Positions 1 to 5,099 of a DNA stretch of 5,099 nucleotides are shown here, one piece after another (position 1 is the stretch's first letter; each line of letters starts with the position of its first letter). The position numbers and the translations under genes were made by a program. The notes under the pieces were generated by a model, which saw only the letters and a list, made by a program, of their open reading frames with translations, was not told where the DNA came from and did no database searches. Source of the DNA: an uncultured Lachnospiraceae bacterium (GTDB lineage Bacteria > Bacillota_A > Clostridia > Lachnospirales > Lachnospiraceae); contig CADBNG010000275.1 in the NCBI GenBank assembly GCA_902795985.1, positions 1-5,099 of the forward strand. Direction: 5' to 3'.

Positions 1-166
1 CCGCTGTAATGATGAAGGAAACGATCACAATGATCCTCCCGGCGTCGCCGGCCGGGGTGTTATCCTTCGCGAACGCGGTAATCAGGATCCCGATGACCAG
101 GGCTGTTACGGAAAAGGCCAGGATCAACTCAAGGATTTCTTTCTTTTTTCTTTGTTTACCGTCCAT
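1..166 (-). CDS. N-terminal part of a small membrane protein, cut by the left edge
   Basis: An open frame begins with ATG at 166 and stays open for 55 codons to the window edge, so the C-terminus is missing. The start is supported by a full AGGAGGT ribosome binding site at 171-177, four bases upstream. The protein begins with a very basic stretch (KQRKKK, residues 4-9), followed by a hydrophobic segment at about residues 12-33, a short polar loop (KDNTPAGDAGR) and the beginning of a second hydrophobic segment at about residue 45. By the positive-inside rule the N-terminus should be cytoplasmic, with at least two membrane passes. I do not recognise the family. It follows the PucR-type regulator on the same strand after 58 bases without a convincing terminator, so co-transcription is likely; a functional link is only inferred. 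Confidence 0.7.
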   Translation of the reverse strand, partial: MDGKQRKKKEILELILAFSVTALVIGILITAFAKDNTPAGDAGRIIVIVSFIITA

Positions 167-224
167 ATAAACCTCCTGGATGGTGCTCCCGGCAATCAGG
201 GAACCGGGATCGGCAGCCGCCGGA

Positions 225-1550
225 TCAGGTCTGTTCATACCCCGCCATCGCCCAGATCATCAAAAGCTCCAGAACGGTATCCGGATGGTCCAGCCTCAGT
301 CCGGTAAGCCGGTGAATCCGTTCGAGCCTGCGGTAAAGCGTCGTCCGGTGAATATGGAGCTGTTCGGCTGTACGGGAATCGTTCCGGCTGTTCCGCAGAT
401 AAGTTCTGAGCGTCCGGCATAATTCGGCATTTTTTTCCCGGTCATATTCCTCCAGCGTCAGGAGCGGGGAGGGTTTCAAGTACCGTACAGGGATCTCCTC
501 TCCGGCTTTTTGCAGCATATAATGCAGCCGGTAATCGTCAAAAAGATAATACCAGAAAGAAGGCTGGACCTTTTTGCCGATCTCCAGCGCCGCTGCGGCC
601 TGTTTAATGGCGTAAAAAACATTCTCAAACCCCGTAAAACGGGAACTGATTCCCGCGGTACAGATGTATTCCCGCAGAAAAAAGGCCAGTTCCTGGTAAA
701 AGCTGCGGCTTTTGATATTTGCCTCGGACCGATTCAGGTCTACCAGCCAGATCAGGTCGTTTTTGAGCGGAACGACACAGGAATACTCCCATTTGGCTTC
801 CAGCGTGTGGGAAATGAAAGGCAGCATGATCTCATACTGGGTATTCCAGCCTTCCTCGGAAAAGAACGAAATGTCGATGACGCAGAACGTATCCGTTTCC
901 CGGAAGCCGGCATATTCCGCCGCTTTCTGAAACAGGCTCTCCGGCACTTCCTGACCCGACGCCACGGCAAGCAGGTAACTGTGGATAATATCGCTGGGCT
1001 GCTTCTGAAGAAGGCCGTGGGCCGACAGCAGGTTCTCAATCCTGCGGCAGAAAAACAGGAACAGCGCTTCTTCCTCCGGAAGGGCTTTTTTCTGGCCGTT
1101 TTTCAGGTCCAGAAGCATCCTGGCGTAATATTTTCCGCTCAGAAAAAGATTACAGCACAACAGGCTGCGCTCCATTTCGTCCAGATAATAATAGAAAAGG
1201 GAAGTCTCTTTCGCCGCTTCATGAAACCTTTTATCCAGAAGCAGTTCCTGCATGGAAAAAGCGGCGCGGTCTGATGAGGAGGAATCCGTTTCCGGGACAT
1301 CCGGACCGGTGATGTCGATTCTGCGGAAATCTCTGGTCGCGTAAATATAGTCCATTCCGGTATCCAGAAACGCGTAGGGGTAAGGCAGGAACGCTCTGCC
1401 GGTCTCCATGATCTCCGCAAAGGACCGGCCTGCTGCGGCCGCGTCCGAAAGAAGCCTGTCCCATTGCAGGATCCGTTCCGTCTGACTTCTGTCTGTTCTG
1501 TTTCGCCCGGGTCCTTCCGTCATTTCGTCTGTTTTTCCATGTCCATCCAT
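225..1550 (-). CDS. PucR/CdaR-family transcriptional regulator
   Basis: This is a probable DNA-binding regulator, 441 residues from the chosen start. The C-terminal 60 or so residues (about 376-434) carry the typical PucR-type helix-turn-helix: a TYLRNSRN stretch, then AEQLHIHRTTLYRRLERI and TGLRLDHPDT, ending in a hydrophobic helix. The middle (about 184-325) looks like the GGDEF-like domain of CdaR-type regulators, ending in QAAAALEIGKK. The N-terminal 180 residues are a probable sensing region that I cannot match to a named ligand domain. An in-frame ATG at 1568 would add six residues but has no ribosome binding site; the ATG at 1550 has GGGAG seven bases upstream and is preferred. The frame stays open upstream to a stop at 1659-1661 without another usual start codon. 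It is divergent from the URO-D-like gene, the usual place for a pathway-specific regulator, and precedes a small membrane gene. The family assignment is firm; the effector is unknown. Confidence 0.9.
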   Translation of the reverse strand: MDGHGKTDEMTEGPGRNRTDRSQTERILQWDRLLSDAAAAGRSFAEIMETGRAFLPYPYAFLDTGMDYIYATRDFRRIDITGPDVPETDSSSSDRAAFSMQELLLDKRFHEAAKETSLFYYYLDEMERSLLCCNLFLSGKYYARMLLDLKNGQKKALPEEEALFLFFCRRIENLLSAHGLLQKQPSDIIHSYLLAVASGQEVPESLFQKAAEYAGFRETDTFCVIDISFFSEEGWNTQYEIMLPFISHTLEAKWEYSCVVPLKNDLIWLVDLNRSEANIKSRSFYQELAFFLREYICTAGISSRFTGFENVFYAIKQAAAALEIGKKVQPSFWYYLFDDYRLHYMLQKAGEEIPVRYLKPSPLLTLEEYDREKNAELCRTLRTYLRNSRNDSRTAEQLHIHRTTLYRRLERIHRLTGLRLDHPDTVLELLMIWAMAGYEQT

Positions 1551-1643
1551 GGCCTGTCTCCCGCTCATCAGGATAAAGCGTCCGGTACTGAGCCCCGCCT
1601 TTTGTCCGCGGATAATGTGTCCGGCCCGCTGTCCTCCTGAAAT

Positions 1644-1672
1644 ATCGTAATCTATTTTTCAAAATCGTGCAA
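1644..1672 (-). promoter_or_regulatory. candidate promoter of the PucR-type regulator
   Basis: Read on the minus strand, TTGCAC (1667-1672) and TACGAT (1644-1649) are separated by 17 bases. They match the sigma-A consensus only at 3 and 4 of 6 positions. Transcription would begin near 1637, leaving a leader of about 85 bases. The -35 box lies only four bases from the octamer inverted repeat at 1677-1706, so autoregulation is plausible. This is a weak, position-based call. Confidence 0.3.
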
Positions 1673-1676
1673 CAAA

Positions 1677-1706
1677 ATGATGCGTTAATTCCAAATACCG
1701 CATCAT
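1677..1706. promoter_or_regulatory. 8-bp perfect inverted repeat, candidate regulator operator
   Basis: ATGATGCG (1677-1684) and CGCATCAT (1699-1706) are perfect inverted copies around a 14-base AT-rich spacer. Their centres are 22 bases apart, about two helical turns, which suits two subunits of a dimer binding one face of DNA. The site lies in the divergent intergenic region, just upstream of the candidate -35 boxes of both genes. The PucR-type regulator next door is the obvious candidate to bind it, but that is inference. A third copy of the octamer occurs at 1789-1796. Confidence 0.5.
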
Positions 1707-1714
1707 ACGGCGGA

Positions 1715-1743
1715 TTCCCAGAAGCCGGTTTCTGCTTTATTAT
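1715..1743 (+). promoter_or_regulatory. candidate promoter of the URO-D-like gene
   Basis: TTCCCA (1715-1720) and TATTAT (1738-1743) are 17 bases apart and match the sigma-A boxes at 4 and 5 of 6 positions. Transcription would begin near 1750, giving a leader of about 30 bases. The octamer inverted repeat would then be centred near -58, a position typical of activator sites, and the palindrome at 1732-1758 would cover the -10 box and the start site. Confidence 0.35.
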
Positions 1744-1758
1744 TGGCTTATAAAGCAG
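1732..1758. repeat. 9-bp perfect inverted repeat upstream of the URO-D-like gene
   Basis: CTGCTTTAT (1732-1740) and ATAAAGCAG (1750-1758) are perfect inverted copies with a 9-base spacer, ending four bases before the ribosome binding site. If transcription begins near 1750, this is best read as a DNA operator covering the -10 box and start site. If transcription begins further upstream, it could form a hairpin in the mRNA leader. The sequence alone does not separate these options. Confidence 0.5.
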
Positions 1759-1762
1759 TTTT

Positions 1763-1770
1763 AAGGAGGT
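1763..1770 (+). promoter_or_regulatory. strong ribosome binding site that fixes the URO-D-like start
   Basis: AAGGAGGT is an almost complete anti-16S match, eight bases before the ATG at 1779. It rules out the in-frame TTG at 1743, which would place this motif inside the coding region. Confidence 0.9.
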
Positions 1771-1778
1771 ACCCCAAT

Positions 1779-3044
1779 ATGCAAAGTAATGATGCGCCAA
1801 CGAAAGAACAATTGATGTTCGCCGAACGTCTGAATCGTGTGGAAACTGCCGTTGCGCTGCAGGAGCCGGACAAAGTCCCGGTTTGCCCGTTTTATGCCAG
1901 CTATATCCAGCGGTCCGAAGGCTCCAGTTACAAGGATATTTATTACGACTACGAGGCCGCGGGTGAAGCGGCCGTGAAGTTCTATGCAAAACATCCGGAA
2001 TGCGATGTTCACTCCTATTCCGGTTCCACTTCCGGTAAGGCCAATGAACTGGCCGGCTCTCAGATGATCGACTGGCCCGGGCGTCCGGGAACAGTGGTCA
2101 GCGATTACAGCTCCCATCAGGTCATCGAACGGGAACTGATGACTTCAGACGAATACCGGGAGATGCTGGATGACTTTACCGGCTTCATGATCCGCAAGTA
2201 TATTCCCAGGGCGTATGGAAATCTGAAGGGCACGGCCGGTGTAAAGCTTCTTCCCGCCGTGGTGCTCAACACCGGGATGCTTGCCCCTTTGTACTCCCCG
2301 GAATTTCTGGAAGCGGTTCAGACGCTGGCAAAAATAGGCGAAGAAGACGCGAAAGCCGGCGCTGTTACCGGAAAGTATATGGGAATCCTGGCCGGCATGG
2401 GCTTCCCGGGAATTTTCTGCGGCATTTCCCAGGCGCCTTATGACATTCTGGGCGATTACTTCCGCGGAACCATGGGAATCTTTGAAGATCTGCTGGAATA
2501 CGAGGATGAAATCGAGGAAGCCTGCTGGATGTTCGCCGATCAGCAGATCGAGGCCCTCCAGTATCTGAAGTATATGGATATGCCCGGCAAAAGAGTCTTC
2601 TTCCCGCTGCACAAAGCCATGGACGGTTTCATGAGCGACAGACAGTACGCCCGTCTGTACTGGCCGCCGCTGAAAAAGATCATGATGGCCCTGATCGATA
2701 TGGGCGTCACCCCGCTGATCTATACGGAGGGTCCCTACAACACCCGTCTCGATTTCCTTACGGACGTCCCGAAGGGCAAAGTCATTTATCACCTGGAAAA
2801 AGTCGATATGCAGGAAGCGAAGAAAAAGCTGGGCGGCATCGCCTGCATCATGGGAAATCTTTCCATTTCGCAGCTGGAATTCGGCAAAAAGGAAAAGATC
2901 ATTGAAGACACAAAACGTCTCCTGGATATCTGCGCGCCGGGCGGCGGCTATCTCTTCGATTTCGACGGATCCCTGGAAAACGCGAAGCCGGAGAACGTGG
3001 CGGCAATGATCGAAACACTGGATAAATACGGTAAGTACAGATAA
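1779..3044 (+). CDS. uroporphyrinogen decarboxylase (URO-D) family protein, methyltransferase-like
   Basis: This 421-residue protein has the layout of the URO-D superfamily, which includes heme-pathway HemE and the methyltransferases that move methyl groups to or from corrinoid proteins (MtaA, MtbA). Visible family features are the N-terminal EPDKVPVCPF (29-38), YDILGDYFRGTMGIFEDLLE (221-240), a FFPLHKAMDGFMS block (274-286), YTEGPYNTRLDFL (315-327), GGIACIMGN (352-360) and the C-terminal GGGYLFDFDGSLENAKPEN (388-406). It is not HemE: the conserved arginine-rich N-terminal signature of that enzyme is absent. It also lacks the His-X-Cys-Gly zinc motif of MtaA/MtbA; the corresponding place reads Tyr315-Thr-Glu317-Gly, and no cysteine is seen in the C-terminal glycine-rich loop. 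Its substrate cannot be named. No corrinoid protein gene lies in the window. It stands alone between the divergent regulator and a hairpin, and is probably a single-gene transcript controlled by that regulator. Confidence 0.88.
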   Translation: MQSNDAPTKEQLMFAERLNRVETAVALQEPDKVPVCPFYASYIQRSEGSSYKDIYYDYEAAGEAAVKFYAKHPECDVHSYSGSTSGKANELAGSQMIDWPGRPGTVVSDYSSHQVIERELMTSDEYREMLDDFTGFMIRKYIPRAYGNLKGTAGVKLLPAVVLNTGMLAPLYSPEFLEAVQTLAKIGEEDAKAGAVTGKYMGILAGMGFPGIFCGISQAPYDILGDYFRGTMGIFEDLLEYEDEIEEACWMFADQQIEALQYLKYMDMPGKRVFFPLHKAMDGFMSDRQYARLYWPPLKKIMMALIDMGVTPLIYTEGPYNTRLDFLTDVPKGKVIYHLEKVDMQEAKKKLGGIACIMGNLSISQLEFGKKEKIIEDTKRLLDICAPGGGYLFDFDGSLENAKPENVAAMIETLDKYGKYR

Positions 3045-3077
3045 AAACGGTTTACGATCCGGTTCGTTGCCGTATAA

Positions 3078-3113
3078 AGAAGATGGCAGGAAAAGCCTTT
3101 CCTGTCATCTTCT
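3078..3113 (+). terminator. strong hairpin between convergent genes, probable terminator
   Basis: A 16-base arm (3078-3093) pairs with 3098-3113 around an AGCC loop. In plus-strand RNA all 16 positions pair, with one G-U; in minus-strand RNA the same position becomes an A-C mismatch. No clear U-run follows on the plus side (GTTCATC), and only TTATA on the minus side. It begins 33 bases after the URO-D-like stop and lies 38 bases beyond the M20 gene end, so it may serve both genes. Confidence 0.65.
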
Positions 3114-3151
3114 GTTCATCATCGGAGGGTAATTCGGCCGGCGCTTATCCT

Positions 3152-4282
3152 CTATTCCGCCTCTGACAGGGCGAGGAAAAGATCCACCGCTGTTTTCAGT
3201 ATTCGGTCGTTAAAATCATAGCGGTCCGTGTGCAGCGCAGGGTATTCTTCTCCGTTCCCGATATAAAACATCGCTCCGGAACAGATTTTCAGATAGTATC
3301 CAAAATCCTCCGAGGCTCTCCACAGGTTTTGCATTTCGATAACGGGCAGCCGCAGCCCTGCTGCCTGGAGGATCACGCGTTCCAGCGCGTCATCATGATT
3401 TCGGGTTTCAGGGAAAAAATCCTGTATGGCATGCTCTGTCCGGAGGCCGGCCCGCGCAGACAATTCCTCCGCTTTCTGAAGAAGTTTTGTCTCCATCTCC
3501 TTCATAAACGGTTCCTGTTCCGCCCGGAGCGTCACGCTAAGGGAGCCTTCTCCCGGGGAAAGGCCAAAATCACCTTCCCCGCACTGCATGCCCACGATCG
3601 TACATAAAGCCATGTCGTCCTGTGAGCCTTCCGGCAGGCACTGCGCAAACAGCGCCAGTTCGGCTATTGCCGCAGACGGATTGCGGCCCTCCTCCGGGGC
3701 GCTGGCATGGGACTGACTGCCATGCAACCGAATGGTCAGGCCTTCGGAGGCGGGCTGTGTCAGTTGTTTTCGATAAACAATACTGTTTTCCGGATATCCG
3801 CTGAGGTTATGGAACGCATAGATCTCCGTGATTTTCTTCTCCCGGATTAACTCCGCGCAGCGGACAGCTCCCTGCCCGATTTCCTCCGCAGGCTGGAAGA
3901 TCAGATAAACGGTCCGGTTCACCTTCCTTTTGTCCAGTTCCAAAGCCAGGCCGCAGAGCGCGGCCATATGCCCGTCGTGTCCGCATTTGTGAGAAAGGCC
4001 TTTGCGGACGGATCCATAGGGAAGAGAAATCCCCTCATCCATTGGCAGCGCATCCATATCCGCGCGAAAAGCGATCGGGGAGGCCGCCGATTCGGCAGAA
4101 GGATGCTTTACCGCATAAAACCAGCCCTCCCGGTCAACAATCCCGAGGGCCGTATTCTCCCGCAGGAAATTTTTCAGGATGCCGATCGTTCCGGATTCCT
4201 GCCCGGACCGGTCCGGGCGGCTGTGAAGAAGGTGCCTCAGCTCCGTGATTTTTTTCAGATTGTCCTGACTTGTCTGTTTCAT
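3152..4282 (-). CDS. M20D-family metallopeptidase / amidohydrolase
   Basis: This complete 376-residue protein belongs to the M20 peptidase family, subfamily D, whose members hydrolyse N-acyl amino acids and related amides (hippurate hydrolase, N-acetyl-diaminopimelate deacetylase, auxin-conjugate hydrolase). The family motifs appear in order: FRADMDALPM (72-81), HKCGHDGHMA (98-107) with probable metal ligands Cys100 and His102, QPAEE (130-134) with catalytic Glu133 and ligand Glu134, FHN with His158, HASAPEEGRNPSAA (192-205) in the dimerisation domain, SEDFGYY (324-330) and LHTDRYDFND (350-359) with His351. All catalytic residues expected for the family are present, so it should be active. 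There is no signal peptide, so it is cytoplasmic. It overlaps the upstream GNAT gene by four bases (ATGA) and has only a weak ribosome binding site of its own, which suggests translational coupling. The substrate cannot be told from the sequence. Confidence 0.92.
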   Translation of the reverse strand: MKQTSQDNLKKITELRHLLHSRPDRSGQESGTIGILKNFLRENTALGIVDREGWFYAVKHPSAESAASPIAFRADMDALPMDEGISLPYGSVRKGLSHKCGHDGHMAALCGLALELDKRKVNRTVYLIFQPAEEIGQGAVRCAELIREKKITEIYAFHNLSGYPENSIVYRKQLTQPASEGLTIRLHGSQSHASAPEEGRNPSAAIAELALFAQCLPEGSQDDMALCTIVGMQCGEGDFGLSPGEGSLSVTLRAEQEPFMKEMETKLLQKAEELSARAGLRTEHAIQDFFPETRNHDDALERVILQAAGLRLPVIEMQNLWRASEDFGYYLKICSGAMFYIGNGEEYPALHTDRYDFNDRILKTAVDLFLALSEAE

Positions 4283-4989
4283 GGCCTGTATTCGTAGATC
4301 CGTTTGTCGTAGGTTCTGTCACCGACTGTAAGAGCCTGTTTTTCCGTGCGGACAAACTGCATCCCGGCCTTTTCCAGCACCCGCCGCGATCCGGCATTCT
4401 CCGCGGCGCACCAGGCTGTCACACAGGGGATCCCTTCATTTTCCGTCAGGTATTCCAGTACTTTTTTCAGCGCCAGCGTCGCAATCCCGCGCCCCCGCCA
4501 GGCCCGCACCACACTGAAGCCGACTTCGATCCGGTTATCCTTATAATCATAGGCGCCGATCGTCCCTGCCAGAACATCGTCACTATCCATTACCCACGAA
4601 TAGGAATGGCTGTCATCATAGCTGTCGATAAACCGGCGCACGGTTTCCCGCGCCATTTCCGGCGTCGCGTAGGGATTCCAGCCGGAATACTGATCGATGT
4701 CCGGATCTGTTCCCAGCCTTTCGTAAAGCGGCTCCGCGTCTTCCGGACGGTACGGGCGCAGAAGCATCGGTTCCGCCCATATTTCAACGGTTCCATGGAC
4801 TTCGATCTCCTCTATGGATTCAATCTGGGAATGATAAATAAGGCAGTCTCCAATGAAAATGCCGTCTTCATCTCCGCCGTACTCACACATCAGAAAGTCG
4901 CCGATGCCGTAACAGGCGAGTCCTGTGAATGTTTCTCCGTAGATGTCCTTTATGCGTACATACTTTTGATCGTATTCTGAGAGATTCAT
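4279..4989 (-). CDS. GNAT-family N-acetyltransferase with an N-terminal small beta-rich domain
   Basis: The protein has 236 residues. Residues about 73-236 are a GNAT fold of the RimJ/RimL-like (Acetyltransf_3) type: PMLLRPYRPEDAEPLYE opens the domain, IEVGFSVVRAWRGRGIA (154-170) holds the acetyl-CoA pyrophosphate-binding loop (RGRGIA), and AENAGSRRVLEKAGM (196-210) is the usual last motif. Residues 1-66 are an extra domain rich in short beta-like stretches (KYVRIKDIYGETFTGLACYG, then DEDGIFIGD and IESIEEIEV), reminiscent of the small Sm/SH3-like barrels seen as stand-alone or fused domains in Bacillota; that resemblance is my reading and is not proven. The ATG at 4989 has GGAG eight bases upstream. 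It leads a two-gene operon with the M20D gene. The acceptor (protein N-terminus, amino acid, antibiotic or other amine) is unknown. Confidence 0.9.
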   Translation of the reverse strand: MNLSEYDQKYVRIKDIYGETFTGLACYGIGDFLMCEYGGDEDGIFIGDCLIYHSQIESIEEIEVHGTVEIWAEPMLLRPYRPEDAEPLYERLGTDPDIDQYSGWNPYATPEMARETVRRFIDSYDDSHSYSWVMDSDDVLAGTIGAYDYKDNRIEVGFSVVRAWRGRGIATLALKKVLEYLTENEGIPCVTAWCAAENAGSRRVLEKAGMQFVRTEKQALTVGDRTYDKRIYEYRP

Positions 4990-5080
4990 AAGCCGCTCTC
5001 CGTTTATTCTTTCATAATTAGATTAAACCAGTGCAGCAATATCCCGCACCCTGAATTGGCAAAATAACAAAAGTGAAAAT

Positions 5081-5099
5081 GGCGACAGGGAACCGTCCC
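5081..5099. repeat. possible end of an interspersed repeat at the right edge
   Basis: The last 19 bases read, on the minus strand, GGGACGGTTCCCTGTCGCC, which contains the near-palindrome GGGA-CGGT-TCCC. From memory, very similar GGGACGGTT-CTGTC strings recur in intergenic DNA of many Bacillota genomes as REP-like or transposase-associated repeats. Only one copy is visible here and it is cut by the edge, so this is a suggestion. Confidence 0.3.

Noticed and set aside
189..211. 6-bp inverted repeat (TCCCGG/CCGGGA) between the regulator and the membrane gene
   Set aside because: The stem is short with an 11-base loop and no U-run, so it is not a convincing terminator.
510..1274. 254-residue open frame on the plus strand
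   Set aside because: It lies entirely antisense to the PucR-type regulator, shows no recognisable domain and has no ribosome binding site; it is a shadow of the real gene.
1743..1778. TTG start for the URO-D-like gene at 1743
   Set aside because: It would place the strong AAGGAGGT motif inside the reading frame; the ATG at 1779 has ideal spacing from it.
1231..1989. 252-residue minus-strand frame crossing the divergent intergenic region
   Set aside because: It overlaps both the regulator in another frame and the start of the URO-D-like gene, covers the promoters, and has a low-complexity Arg/Pro-rich composition typical of shadows.
2145..2792. 215-residue minus-strand frame inside the URO-D-like gene
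   Set aside because: It is antisense to a clear protein family member, with no domain of its own.
4270..4980. 236-residue plus-strand frame opposite the GNAT gene
   Set aside because: It mirrors the GNAT gene almost exactly and its translation has no family motif, while the minus strand has clear GNAT motifs and a ribosome binding site.

Overview
The window looks like chromosomal DNA of a moderately GC-rich member of the Bacillota (Clostridia-type). Strong AGGAGG-type ribosome binding sites, a PucR/CdaR-type regulator, a non-heme uroporphyrinogen-decarboxylase-fold protein and an M20D amidohydrolase fit that group. The assignment to a phylum is inference from style and gene content, since no rRNA or other marker gene is present.

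Left part (1-1778): on the minus strand lies a 441-residue PucR/CdaR-family transcriptional regulator, followed 58 bases downstream by the first 55 codons of a small membrane protein that runs off the left edge. They are probably co-transcribed. The regulator is divergent from the next gene. The intergenic region of about 0.2 kb holds two perfect inverted repeats and plausible promoters in both directions.

Middle (1779-3044): a plus-strand gene with a very good ribosome binding site encodes a 421-residue URO-D-fold protein of the kind often found among corrinoid-dependent methyltransferases. It lacks the zinc-binding His-X-Cys signature of MtaA/MtbA and has Tyr-Thr-Glu-Gly at that place. It ends in a strong hairpin (3078-3113) between convergent genes.

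Right part (3152-4989): a minus-strand pair, a GNAT acetyltransferase with an extra small beta-rich N-terminal domain and then an M20D peptidase/amidohydrolase. They overlap by 4 bases (ATGA), so they are a translationally coupled operon. The last 19 bases of the window resemble an interspersed-repeat edge.

Working model: the PucR-type protein senses a metabolite, perhaps a substrate of the URO-D-like protein, and acts on the shared divergent promoter region. The most promising lead is this regulator/URO-D-like pair with its symmetrical sites and atypical active-site motif. Nothing here is a mobile element, CRISPR array or RNA gene that can be supported.
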